DNA of 64,000 bases from Guptibacillus hwajinpoensis (GTDB lineage Bacteria > Bacillota > Bacilli > Bacillales > Guptibacillaceae), in assembly GCF_020171785.1 (NCBI RefSeq), contig NZ_JAIVAE010000005.1, positions 1 to 64,000 on the forward strand, in the 5' to 3' direction. Within the stretch, counting starts at the first letter, position 1; each line of letters begins with the position of its first letter. Below are positions 42,555 to 51,274 of the stretch, in pieces. The position numbers and the translations under genes were made by a program. The notes below the pieces were generated by a model, which was given only the letters and a program-made list of their open reading frames with translations, was not told the DNA's origin and made no database searches.

Positions 42555-45530
42555 ATGCTTGCACAAAGAGAACGAATTGAAAGAAGTCATCTTGCAGTAA
42601 AAGATGTGATATGGGATGGAGAAACATTAGGTTTTACGATTGAAAATGAGGAAATTGAATCCTTAGAATCTCTGAATCTATGTATCATAAATCGACAAAA
42701 CCAGGGTTGTAAATGGTTAGAGTTTAATCAATACCATATTGGAGATCATATCAAGATCAGTATAGCTAGCGACGATTTAATGGGATTGGATACAGGGAAA
42801 TGGGATTTCTTTATGGTTGAAAGAAATAACAAGAGCGTAAGTAAGATTAGAATTGGTGTCTATGAAGCACCGATTGCTTCACGAGAGCATCGGTATTTAA
42901 AACCGATCATTGAATCAGAAGACAATTCTTGGATCCCTTATTTGACCGAACGGAATGGACTTTCATTACACGTTGGGAGAACGAGTGAACTTGAAAAAGT
43001 AAGTTTTGAAATCATCAAATTTGAAAGTCTCATCAACTATTTAGAAGAAGATGATGATCGAATCGTCTTCACGATTGACCAGAATTTTCCTTCTTCACCG
43101 CTGGCAAATCTCAAAAGTGGAACGATCTCTTGTAAAATATTCTCTGTTTATAACAGCTTGGAAGGTACCATAACCTTTCAAAAAGAAGAGGTAAAAGATT
43201 TTATTGATGGACAAGGGAATCTCTCACTTCATCTGCAAAGAGGAAATATTCTAGAAGTTTATTCATTAATCAATGATTCGATCAACGAAGGGAGAACCAG
43301 CTCTTCCGTTACTAAGCGTTTAGGTACTGAAAGGTCTTCAAAGGTTATCAAGGGACAACTTCATGCTCAGAATCTGAGGGTTTCGGATGGGAACATTTTG
43401 TTTGATGTTCCGAAAAGTATCATTGAACATGCAACCGAGGTTCAATTTTATTTACAGAAACGTAAAGGGAACGAATTAGTGAATCTGTCCATTCAACGTT
43501 CTTTAAAGAGCGAATTGGAAGAGATATGTATTCCAGCAAGCCAGTTCATACAGGTCTTTATGAGCACAAGCCGTTGGGATTTGTATGTAGAAATTCATCA
43601 TACGAATCTCATTGAAGTAAGGCGCGTTGGCGAATACAACAATCCTTTTCTCCATAAGCAACGATATGTTGGCCACCTGCCGATCTCAGAAGAGCTCTAC
43701 GTTTCCCCTTATTTAACGAATGACCATGAATTCTCTATCTATGTCAGTACGGAGGAGCAATACCTTAAGAGTAAGCATCCCGGAAGCGTCTCTCTTCATC
43801 GTCTCAACCTTAGAAAAAACGGTGAGCTCCACCTGACAGCCTCTGTTATGATGAAGAATCGTGATGATTTTGAAGTGGATCGGCTCATTTTACGGCTTCG
43901 AAGTGATAAAAGTAAAACAGTGAGTGTCCCATGTGATAAGGTCTTTGCACCTTCAGGGCATAAGCAAAAGGTCCGCTTTCGAATCAATTTGAATGAAATT
44001 GAGTTCGAACAGTTCTATTGGGACTTTTTTATTTCTGTTAAATTGACTAGTCATGATAAAACAACTTTGATTAGGGTGGTTAGTGATAACTTCCTTATTC
44101 ATAAGCAATTAAAACATCGAATGATGAAATTCACGATTAATCAGTCCAATGGGTATATGATTTATCCTTACATTACAATTAACGGTGGCGTGAGCATCAC
44201 CTATCGCTATAAAGGAGAATATGAGGGCCTCAAATATAAGTTCAACGAGTATGTTGCTTATTATTTATATCTACTTTTCTACTGGAATGCGTTTTGGAAG
44301 CCAACATGGTTGATTCATGAGAAGTATTCTGAAACAGCACAGGATAATGCCTATTATTTCTTTAAACATTGTTTTGAAGAGCACAAAGATAAGAAGGTTT
44401 ATTATGTGATCAAGAAAGGATCTGAAGATGAGCGGAATCTAGCTCCTTATAAGGAACGCGTCGTCTATTTTATGAGCATTAAGCACCTCTTCTTAATTCT
44501 TTCTTCAAAAGTGATCGTTTCATCTGAAGCAAAAGGACATGGTTATGCGTGGAGAGTCGCTAGAGGTCCAATTCGCGATTATTTGAATAAGAAGCGCTAT
44601 GTCTTTTTACAGCATGGCGTTCTCGGCCTGAAAAAGGTAGAAAACACATTCAAAATAGGGTCAGCGAATTCAGCGGATTTATTTGTCGTATCGTCGGATT
44701 TTGAAAAACAAATCGTCATGGATCATTTTGGATATAAGGCGAAGAATATCATCGTTACTGGACTTTCACGATGGGATGTGGTGGAAGATCGATCGCATGA
44801 ACCTACTGAGAGTGGCAAAAAAGAAGTATTTCTTATGCCCACCTGGCGCAATTGGCTTGATGAGGTGGAAGAAGGAGAGTTTATTCTCTCAGACTATTAT
44901 AAAGCTTACAATGCGCTATTGAACTCCAATAAGCTACATGAAACGCTGAAGAAAAATAATCTACTCCTTAATTTCTACGTTCATCCCAAATTCATGCCTT
45001 ATGTGTCTCATTTTACTAGTGAGGACGAACATGTGAGGGTCATTCAATTTGGCGAGGAGAAGATCAACGACCTTTTAATGCGATCAAGCATGTTGATCAC
45101 GGACTACTCGAGCGTAGCGTGGGAAATGTACTACCAGAAGAAGCCCGTTCTCTTTTTCCACTTCGATCTAAGTAAGTATAGTGAATTACAGGGAAGCTAC
45201 ATGGACCTTAATAAGGAATTATTTGGTGATGTCGCGTATTCCTCAGATGAGCTTGTAACGAAATTCGAAGACTACGCCAGGACGAATTTTGCTGAGAAGC
45301 CGGAGATAAGCAGCAAGCGATTTGACTACTTTAACTATATCGATAATGGAAATAGCTCACGAATTTTTGCTGAAATCAAGAAAAAAGAAAAAGAAGTAAC
45401 GAGAAAAAAATCATTGAAAGAGATTCTGAAAAGCAGTGACATCGTAACCACGATGTGGAGAAGGTATAAGAAGTACCCCATTATTAGACAGTTTGGTGTT
45501 AAGTTTCTCGCAACCTTAAAATCACATTAG
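42555..45530 (+). CDS. TagF-like CDP-glycerol:poly(glycerophosphate) transferase with N-terminal beta repeats
   Basis: A 991-residue enzyme predicted to polymerise or add glycerol-phosphate (or a similar polyol phosphate) to a lipid-linked or sugar acceptor at the inner membrane face. The C-terminal Glyphos_transf domain (about 570-930) has RYVFLQHGVLGL (His687), VTGLSRWD, MPTWRNW and LITDYSSVAWEMYYQKKPV. The first 550 residues contain at least three similar beta modules, each with a Trp-Asp-aromatic strand (W83, W341, W489) followed 45-50 residues later by PYLT or PYIT. No other teichoic-acid gene is adjacent. Ribosome binding site AAGGAAG before the ATG. Confidence 0.87.
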   Translation: MLAQRERIERSHLAVKDVIWDGETLGFTIENEEIESLESLNLCIINRQNQGCKWLEFNQYHIGDHIKISIASDDLMGLDTGKWDFFMVERNNKSVSKIRIGVYEAPIASREHRYLKPIIESEDNSWIPYLTERNGLSLHVGRTSELEKVSFEIIKFESLINYLEEDDDRIVFTIDQNFPSSPLANLKSGTISCKIFSVYNSLEGTITFQKEEVKDFIDGQGNLSLHLQRGNILEVYSLINDSINEGRTSSSVTKRLGTERSSKVIKGQLHAQNLRVSDGNILFDVPKSIIEHATEVQFYLQKRKGNELVNLSIQRSLKSELEEICIPASQFIQVFMSTSRWDLYVEIHHTNLIEVRRVGEYNNPFLHKQRYVGHLPISEELYVSPYLTNDHEFSIYVSTEEQYLKSKHPGSVSLHRLNLRKNGELHLTASVMMKNRDDFEVDRLILRLRSDKSKTVSVPCDKVFAPSGHKQKVRFRINLNEIEFEQFYWDFFISVKLTSHDKTTLIRVVSDNFLIHKQLKHRMMKFTINQSNGYMIYPYITINGGVSITYRYKGEYEGLKYKFNEYVAYYLYLLFYWNAFWKPTWLIHEKYSETAQDNAYYFFKHCFEEHKDKKVYYVIKKGSEDERNLAPYKERVVYFMSIKHLFLILSSKVIVSSEAKGHGYAWRVARGPIRDYLNKKRYVFLQHGVLGLKKVENTFKIGSANSADLFVVSSDFEKQIVMDHFGYKAKNIIVTGLSRWDVVEDRSHEPTESGKKEVFLMPTWRNWLDEVEEGEFILSDYYKAYNALLNSNKLHETLKKNNLLLNFYVHPKFMPYVSHFTSEDEHVRVIQFGEEKINDLLMRSSMLITDYSSVAWEMYYQKKPVLFFHFDLSKYSELQGSYMDLNKELFGDVAYSSDELVTKFEDYARTNFAEKPEISSKRFDYFNYIDNGNSSRIFAEIKKKEKEVTRKKSLKEILKSSDIVTTMWRRYKKYPIIRQFGVKFLATLKSH

Positions 45531-45543
45531 GAATCGGAATCGT

Positions 45544-45646
45544 GGGGACGGTTCTCATGATGCAATCTATATTTAGAAAGAACAATAATTATTCAATAGT
45601 TATTGTTCTTTTTATTTTATGGTATTGAATCAGTAGACCCGTCCCA
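45544..45646. repeat. MITE-like repeat with terminal GGGACGGTTCT and internal terminator hairpin
   Basis: Left end GGGACGGTTCTCATGATGCA; right end TTGAATCAGTAGACCCGTCC, which inverted reads GGGACGGGTCTACTGATTCA. Inside, GAACAATAA (45580-45588) pairs with TTATTGTTC (45600-45608) before a T-rich run, so the element also serves as terminator for the TagF-like gene. Confidence 0.7.
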
Positions 45647-45775
45647 GTGATGCCGAGCTAACCACTTTGCTAAGTAGCTCAACTGTTTTTATGCAAGAAA
45701 AGTGAATCAGTAGAACTGCTGTAAATATCAACTAGAATTCAACGGTATCCTATCATTAAGAATCAACATGTAGAA

Positions 45776-46021
45776 TCACTGGTCACGGACTGTACCATTT
45801 GATTCTTCAATCGTTTTACGGATTCTTTTAATGTTCTCTATTAATATAGCGAAACCCATTATTAGAGCAGAAAGAAAAATCCCTCCAACTATTGATGCGA
45901 TACCGAGTAGCCAACCGTGAGGATCCAATGTAATGATTAACGTAATTGCTAGAATAAACCCTCCGAAAAACGATATCCAACCAAACGTACGTAGCGCTCC
46001 TACATTTGTATTTGATTCCAT
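45776..46021 (-). CDS. Small two-span membrane protein, unknown
   Basis: An 81-residue protein (MESNTNVGALRTFGWISFFG at its start) with two membrane spans (about 12-32 and 37-60) and a charged C-terminal helix (ENIKRIRKTIEE). The frame is open further upstream, but AGGGGG seven bases before the ATG at 46021 sets the start. No family recognised; proteins of this size and topology are common orphan genes in Bacillus. Confidence 0.6.
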   Translation of the reverse strand: MESNTNVGALRTFGWISFFGGFILAITLIITLDPHGWLLGIASIVGGIFLSALIMGFAILIENIKRIRKTIEESNGTVRDQ

Positions 46022-46261
46022 TAACAAACCCCCTATATGAATTTTTGTTCCTAATACGAATTTTATTTTGAGCACTAAGTTAATAGAACCCTGGCAGAGT
46101 GATTTTTTATGAATAGCGGTGACAATTCTCACTGATTTGTTCGCCATGAGGTAAGACAAGAGATGCGAACTGCCAAATTACGTCGATGTCCATTTCTTTA
46201 ACTTTTACATATCCATAATTAGTGTGGCCTCCGCTTAATAAACGCATTTAGGGAGAAGTGG

Positions 46262-46369
46262 ATGGTGAAAATAATTCCATTCCCAAAACCTAAAATCTAT
46301 TTATCTGAAGAAGAAATGAAGGAATATTATCTTATTAAGAAAGAAATTGAAGAATCCAAAGGACAGTGA
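46262..46369 (+). CDS. 35-residue charged peptide, possible small gene
   Basis: Reads MVKIIPFPKPKIYLSEEEMK and continues to ESKGQ, then TGA. A short Pro-rich strand is followed by a charged helix, a layout reminiscent of small SEEE-type helical proteins. AGGGAGAAG lies just before the ATG. No recognised family; could be spurious. Confidence 0.4.
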   Translation: MVKIIPFPKPKIYLSEEEMKEYYLIKKEIEESKGQ

Positions 46370-46762
46370 CTGTGGGATTTATATCATTATTGTAAAAGAG
46401 ATTGCACCAAGCGGAAAAGCATTCCAAGAGGCTCCGCGTAAATGAGAGTAGAAGAAATATGGGAAAGCTGAATTGAGTGAATTAGGGGAGAAGTTGTTAT
46501 AGAAGTGGTGGATCACCGTTCTTTCTATGCGGTGATCTATTTTGAGGATAGGTCGCTAAACTATCAGTTGCTATGTTAAAGAAATCCAATTAATAGCATG
46601 AAATGTGTAGCTATATTTATAGATTATGATTTAGGGATAAAGTATTAGTATAAAAGAATTAATAAAAAGGTATATTATGTTTTTATTATCCATATTTATG
46701 ATATTTTTAGTATATAATAGTAATAGATTTTGTATTTAATCGTGACTTAAGGGGGACTATTA
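46370..46762. other. Intergenic stretch with a hairpin terminator and possible coding relic
   Basis: GATCACCG (46511-46518) pairs with CGGTGATC (46530-46537) and is followed by TATTTT, a probable terminator. Before it, about 46385-46500 translates with three in-frame stops to IIVKEIAPSGKAFQEAPRK and KKYGKAELSELGEKLL, suggesting a decayed gene. A TATATAATAG stretch near 46711 is a candidate -10 region for the next gene. Confidence 0.4.
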
Positions 46763-47275
46763 GTGGGGTTAAGCTGCTATGTTCATGAAGATCAAACATC
46801 CATTGGGACTTGTGTAGGTTGTGGTAAATTTATTTGTCAGGAATGTAATACAGAAGTAAAACGGAAGAATTACTGTAAAGCTTGTATTGGTGAAATCATG
46901 ATAGAAAATCAAAGTAAGATTGAAAAGCTTGAAGAAAGTAAAAGTAATTCAAATCCTATGGTCTTTATGAATGCAGGAGGCGGAGGAGGAGGAGCTTCGA
47001 GTTCTGCAGCTAGTTCAAGTGGGTCAATTGGGCGAGATCAACCAATCTTTTCTAAGAATCGAATTACGGCGGGTGTGTTAGCTATTTTACTTGGTTCCTT
47101 TGGTGCACATAAGTTTTATCTTGGTCGATGGGGATGGGGAATTATTTATCTATTGTTCTCATGGACCTACATTCCGACAATTGTTGGCCTTATTGAAGGA
47201 GTTATCTATCTCTTCTCGAGTAATGAGTCATTTGCATCAAAGCATGATCGCAACTTCTTTAGGCGTGCAGCTTGA
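46763..47275 (+). CDS. TM2-domain protein with N-terminal zinc-binding B-box-like domain
   Basis: A 170-residue protein with three parts. Residues 1-48 form a Cys/His zinc-binding domain of B-box type (CYVHEDQTSIGTCVGCGKFI, then CQECN...CKAC). Residues 70-90 are a Gly/Ser-rich linker. Residues about 97-160 form a TM2 domain (AGVLAILLGSFGAHKFYLGR) with two membrane hairpin spans and an HDRNFF end. TM2 proteins occur across bacteria with no firmly known function. Start GTG with AAGGGGGA eight bases upstream. Confidence 0.8.
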   Translation: MGLSCYVHEDQTSIGTCVGCGKFICQECNTEVKRKNYCKACIGEIMIENQSKIEKLEESKSNSNPMVFMNAGGGGGGASSSAASSSGSIGRDQPIFSKNRITAGVLAILLGSFGAHKFYLGRWGWGIIYLLFSWTYIPTIVGLIEGVIYLFSSNESFASKHDRNFFRRAA

Positions 47276-47582
47276 TGTTAACAAGTGGACAATGTCCCTA
47301 ATTCTTATAACTTTAATCGTGTAATTGGACCACCGAGTAAGTTGACTCACAGGGACGGTTCTCATATTTCATTTTTTAAATAGATAAATAATATTAAGTC
47401 TATCTATATAAAGAAGGTGAACGAATTATGAATATGATTCGTTTACCCTTATGATCTTTTACTTTAATGAATCAACAGAACTGTCCCGGTAATTCTAATT
47501 CTATTTTTTGTTCCATAAAAAGGAATATTTTTAAACTGCGTTTAATGTACTATTAAAAAAAGATGAATGGAGCTGTTTAACA
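47276..47582. other. Intergenic stretch mostly occupied by a MITE-like repeat
   Basis: Carries the repeat at 47352-47487; no gene seen. Confidence 0.5.
47352..47487. repeat. MITE-like repeat, 136 bp
   Basis: Ends GGGACGGTTCT and AGAACTGTCCC. Its interior (AATAATATTAAG, AAAGAAGGTGAACG, ATGAATATG, GATCTTTTACTTTAATGAATC) aligns along its whole length with 48905-49046. Confidence 0.75.
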
Positions 47583-48296
47583 TTGTCATTATTTAATTAC
47601 AATAAACAAAAGCGTTCACGTTCCAATATCATTGGCTTAGTCATGGTACTACTATTTAGCGTGAATATTTTGGTTGCTTGTGGATCGGAAACGACCTCAA
47701 CAGAACCAGCGAAAGAAGTAGATGCTGAAGAGAAGAAAGTTACTGATGAGGAAGAAAAGGCTAAACAAGAAGCAAAGGCTAAAAAAGAAGAGGAAGCAAA
47801 GAAACTAGAGGAAGAAGAAGCCAAGAAAGCAGAGGAAGAAAAGAAAGCTGCAGATGAGAAGAAGAAAGCTGAAGAAGAAGCCGAAGCTGCTAAAGCTGCT
47901 GAAGAACAAGCCAAGAAAGATGCTGAAGCTAAGGCTAAGAAAGAAGAAGAGAAAGCGAAAAAGAAAGCCGAAGAAGATGCTAAGAAAGCAGCTGAAACCC
48001 CTAGCATGACACTCTCACAGGAAAACGCAATCTCTCAAGCAAAGAGCTACCTGGATTATACTGCATTCAGTAAAACTGGACTTATTGAGCAGCTAGAGTT
48101 TGAAGGCTATAGTAATGCCGATGCGACATTCGCCGTAAATAACATCACGGTCGATTGGAACGCACAAGCCGTTCAAAAAGCGAAAGACTATCTGGATTAC
48201 AGTTCGTTTTCCCAGAGCGGATTGATTGATCAATTAATTTTTGAGGGCTTCACCCAGGAACAAGCTACTTATGCAGTAAACCAAATCGGACTCTAA
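47583..48296 (+). CDS. Lipoprotein with long charged helix and two Ltp repeats
   Basis: A 237-residue exported lipoprotein. After a basic N-terminus, the lipobox LVAC places the lipidated Cys at about residue 33. Residues 45-140 form an almost uninterrupted Lys/Glu/Ala helix, probably a rigid stalk across the wall. The C-terminal 95 residues hold two copies of the Ltp (host-cell-surface-exposed lipoprotein) repeat: QAKSYLDYTAFSKTGLIEQL and KAKDYLDYSSFSQSGLIDQL, each with FEG(Y/F)....AT.AVN. Ltp domains are known from a Streptococcus thermophilus phage superinfection-exclusion lipoprotein and from bacterial genomes. Start TTG with GGAG upstream. Not in an operon. Confidence 0.88.
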   Translation: MSLFNYNKQKRSRSNIIGLVMVLLFSVNILVACGSETTSTEPAKEVDAEEKKVTDEEEKAKQEAKAKKEEEAKKLEEEEAKKAEEEKKAADEKKKAEEEAEAAKAAEEQAKKDAEAKAKKEEEKAKKKAEEDAKKAAETPSMTLSQENAISQAKSYLDYTAFSKTGLIEQLEFEGYSNADATFAVNNITVDWNAQAVQKAKDYLDYSSFSQSGLIDQLIFEGFTQEQATYAVNQIGL

Positions 48297-48305
48297 AAGA
48301 ATTTC

Positions 48306-48428
48306 AGAGAGCCATGGTGACAGGTACCTCGTCCCACTCAAGAGAGAATCTGGGAAACAAACCGACATCTGTTATCTTTTTGCTCCACTTTTGCCACTAG
48401 TGAGCCACTATCATAACGATAGTGGCTA
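48306..48428. repeat. Dispersed repeat, copy B
   Basis: First 31 bp identical to 31386-31416; ends with the perfect 10-bp hairpin AGCCACTATC/GATAGTGGCT. It lies 9 bp after the lipoprotein stop, so the hairpin may act as its terminator. Confidence 0.75.
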
Positions 48429-48540
48429 TTTGCAGTCCTAACTTATTATTGAGACTAGGTACCTGCCCCTCAGTCGCTAGCAGGTGAGGTGAATCACCAG
48501 ACTCGTTCTGCTGATTACGAGAGGGTTAATGATCACAAGG

Positions 48541-48813
48541 TTATTCTTCTAAGCTGTCTCCTAATATTTCTTCAAGTTCTGCTTCAATTTCTTCCTGGGT
48601 CATATCTTTAACAGGTTTATATTCTCCATCGGAATTATAGTCCTCAAGATTAGGAGAAGGTGTTGAAGTAGTGCCTGAATTGTTTGATTCATAGCTTGAT
48701 CCAGATGAATCATTTTCCTCATAATTTATATCTGCTTCCGAATTACAACCAATCAAAACTGTTGTTAAAGAAATACTCAAAGCTAAGGTTGAAAAAAATG
48801 GACTTTTCATCAT
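48541..48813 (-). CDS. Small acidic lipoprotein
   Basis: A 90-residue lipoprotein: signal peptide with lipobox LIGC (Cys about residue 23), a Ser/Asn/Gly-rich linker and an acidic C-terminus (MTQEEIEAELEEILGDSLEE). The start codon is one of two adjacent ATGs with TAGGGGGC six to nine bases upstream. No family recognised. It converges with the Ltp lipoprotein. Confidence 0.7.
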   Translation of the reverse strand: MMKSPFFSTLALSISLTTVLIGCNSEADINYEENDSSGSSYESNNSGTTSTPSPNLEDYNSDGEYKPVKDMTQEEIEAELEEILGDSLEE

Positions 48814-48904
48814 TTGTTCGCCCCCTATTTTGTATTCAAATAATTATACATTGGAATGAGTGGATGCGGAATACTGTATCATGCAAGAAATTTGACTCGA
48901 ATCA

Positions 48905-49046
48905 CGGGGATTCTCCTGATTCATTTTTTAACAAGAAAAATAATATTAAATCAATCCAAATAAAGAAGGTGAACGGTTGATGAATATGGTTCGTTCGTTC
49001 ACCTTCTTTTAGATCTTTTACTTTAATGAATCGAGAGAACCGTCCG
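48905..49046. repeat. MITE-like repeat, 142 bp, with perfect internal hairpin
   Basis: Homologous to 47352-47487. AAAGAAGGTGAACG (48962-48975) pairs perfectly with CGTTCACCTTCTTT (48996-49009), and the right end reads AGAGAACCGTCC. The left end (GGGGATTCTC) is decayed. Confidence 0.75.
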
Positions 49047-49103
49047 AGACCAGTGAAAAAGTCGGATTAAGACCAGACCGGTGAGTAAAATTTAAAATTC
49101 TCC

Positions 49104-49430
49104 ATGAAAAAACCCCCTGAATGGTATAAAGGGTACGACCAAATACCGACCATTATTGATTTTTCTTTCATTAACGATCTTTTGAAAGATCGTTACTCCG
49201 AGCGTTTTGGCCGCCCTGCCAAAGAACCAGAGTTAATGTGTAAGCTTCTATTTTTATAACATTTATACAATTATTCCGATGAACATATGAAGGCAGAAGC
49301 GGAACTGAACCTCGTGTTTATGTACTTTCTCGGTCTCAATCTAGAAGATTCTCTGCCAGATAAAAGCCTCCTGTCGAAGTTCCGAACGCAGCGACTAGGA
49401 GAAAATGCGCTTGATGAAATGATGACTGAA
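49104..49430 (+). pseudogene. IS1182-family transposase, N-terminal fragment
   Basis: From an ATG at 49104 the frame reads MKKPPEWYKGYDQIPTIIDF, then GRPAKEPELMCKLLFL, a TAA, HLYNYSDEHMKAEAELN, YFLGLNLEDSLPDKSLLSKF and LGENALDEMMTEM. This is the DNA-binding N-terminal domain of IS1182-type DDE transposases. It has one nonsense codon and is cut off around 49430, where IS3-type sequence begins. The catalytic part is missing. Confidence 0.8.
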
Positions 49431-49484
49431 ATGTATGGGGATATAGCTTATTTCAGAAAATCGATCTTGGATGATATACTCTCC

Positions 49485-49885
49485 ATGGAACAACTTGAGA
49501 AGAACCCAAACGTGTTACGTGTGTGTCGCAGCGTACCATCGCTTATCATCCTTCATTTAAACAGAGGGCTATCTTAGAATATCAAATCGGCAAATTTCCG
49601 AGTCAAATCTTTGGGGAACATGGATTTAATGTAAACATAATTGGGAAAGGCCAACCCAATCGTTCATTAAAAAGATGGCGTCAAACTTTTGAGAAGTATG
49701 GAAAAGAAGGATTAGAGGGGGAACGCAGAGGCAAAGGAAATCCTGGTCGTTCCCCACAATGGGAACTTTCGACCGAAGAAAAACTTAAGAAAGCCGAAGC
49801 ACGGATTAACTATTTAGAGGCTGAGAATGAATTCCTAAAAAAGCTAGACGAACTCGAAAGGCGGGCGTTGAAGAAGAAAAAATAG
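49485..49885 (+). pseudogene. IS3-family orfA with a dinucleotide frameshift
   Basis: From ATG 49485 the frame reads MEQLEKNPNVLRV, the standard N-terminus of this OrfA group. It then leaves frame because GTGTGTGT at 49519-49526 has one GT too many. Removing two bases continues as SQRTIAYHPSFKQRAILEYQ, SLKRWRQTFEKYGKEGL (HTH/leucine-zipper) to the stop at 49885. The AAGAAAAAATAG near the end is the expected -1 frameshift site for OrfAB fusion. Confidence 0.8.
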
Positions 49886-49944
49886 CTCCCCAAGAGGTCT
49901 ATACACTTATCGAGCGCGTTATTGAAAAGTACTCATTAAAGAAC

Positions 49945-50784
49945 ATGATTTCCTATCTGTGTGCTTTTACCGGGGTGAGCCGAAGTGATTATTATGCTTG
50001 GTTAAAATGTAGGACTAAAAGAGCATGGAAAAACACAAAAGATGAACAAGATGTCACATTGATTCGGACGATCTTTCAACACGATGATGAAAAAGTAGGC
50101 GCTCTTCAAATCAAAATGATTTTAGAGAATGATTACGAGGTCATTATGATTCATAAAAAAATCAGAAGGTTAATGGGAAAGTTTCACCTCGTGACGAAAA
50201 TTAGAAGAGCGAATCCTTATAAGCGCATGATGAAAGCGACTCAGGAGCACCGGACATGTCCAAACCTACTCAACCGTCAATTCAAGCAGGAAAAGCCTAG
50301 GCTCGTCTTCTTAACGGACATTACCTATATTTATTATGGAAAGGGGCAAAAAGCTTATCTTTCTTGCGTAAAAGATAGTACAACAAATGAAATTGTCGCT
50401 CATCATGTCTCCACTTCACTCGGAATGAAAATGGTTTATCGGACTTTAGAAAAGCTCAAGCTCATTGAAGGTGGTTTCCATCCAGAAGCCCTCATTCATT
50501 CGGATCAGGGTTTTCATTACACGCATCCTTATTTTCAACAGAAAGTAAGAGAGGCTGGCCATCAACAATCTATGTCTAGAAAGGGAAACTGTTAGGATAA
50601 CGCGCCAATGGAATCATTCTTTGATCATTTTAAAGATCGTGTTAATCACAAAGCATGTAGGAATTTGAAAGAATTGAAGAAGAAAGTAGATCATTATATC
50701 CAACGTTATAATCATCAAAGGTATCAATGGGGATTAAATAAAATGACCCCGGTACAATACCGAGGTCATTTACTAGCTGCATAG
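49945..50784 (+). pseudogene. IS3-family orfB transposase with nonsense codon
   Basis: rve-type DDE integrase: the N-terminal helical region (SYLCAFTGVSRSDYYAWLK), first catalytic Asp in VFLTDITYIYYGKG, second in ALIHSDQGFHY. In SRKGNCLDNAPMESFF the Leu codon is TAG (50593-50595), just before the catalytic Glu. Translation beyond gives DNAPMESFFDHFKD and ends at MTPVQYRGHLLAA. The reading frame also extends upstream to the slippage site near 49880, through EEKIAPQEVYTLIERVIEKY. Confidence 0.85.
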
Positions 50785-50873
50785 GTCTTTTTTATAAACT
50801 GTTCATATTATAGGTTACAGTTCAACGATTTACAAAAAAAATTCTAACTGACTATACTCAGATGCATTCACAA

Positions 50874-51248
50874 TTACTTTTTTTCATTTGATATAGAATC
50901 TAGTTTATTCTTTAATGGATATATGTTTGCTTTTTTCAATCCTTTATGATCAATATACATACACTCATTCTCTTTATATAGTCCGTTGGTTTTTTCCTTG
51001 GAAAATTCAGTTTCTGCTATAGGAACTAATTTATCTTTTTCTTTTAAATAATGAAATGTGTTTTAATGGTTTTTTCTTTTGAAAAACTCCTTTAATTAGA
51101 TAAAATTAAAAAATATTTCCTCAGATTCATTAAAACCTTCCCTAACGGAATTAATATCCTAGCAGGTATATACGGAGAGATTGTGAATGGTTTGAACTCC
51201 GATTGGATCATCGTCTAAGACAATTATTTTCCTGTCCATTAAATTCAT
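50874..51248 (-). pseudogene. Relic of a DUF1537 (four-carbon acid sugar) kinase
   Basis: The minus strand starts MNLMDRKIIVLDDDPIGVQT, then IHNLSVYTC and a TAG. VLDDDPTGVQTVH is the signature N-terminus of the four-carbon acid-sugar kinases OtnK/DtnK. Further down, KDKLVPIAETEFSKEKT fits a segment of the same family (IPLAETEFAKD-type) and the frame ends in TAA at 50874. Only about 125 of the roughly 400-450 codons remain, so a large internal deletion and nonsense mutations have removed function. GGTGG precedes the ATG. It is the third cistron of the aldolase-carrier operon. Confidence 0.75.
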
Positions 51249-51274
51249 TACCACCTTTTGTTGTTTTCTGGATT

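Larger units (their letters stand above)
49424..50823 (+). mobile_element. Degenerate IS3-family element (IS150-like)
   Basis: Contains orfA and orfB in the usual order with a poly-A slippage site between them. Boundaries are approximate: TGACTGAAATG at about 49424 and, inverted, TGAACTGTAACC at about 50823 are only weakly similar. It appears inserted in the IS1182 relic. Confidence 0.6.

Noticed and set aside
47597-48007. 136-codon minus-strand frame rich in Ser/Ala/Phe
   Set aside because: Mirror image of the Lys/Glu/Ala helix codons of the Ltp lipoprotein; low-complexity artefact.
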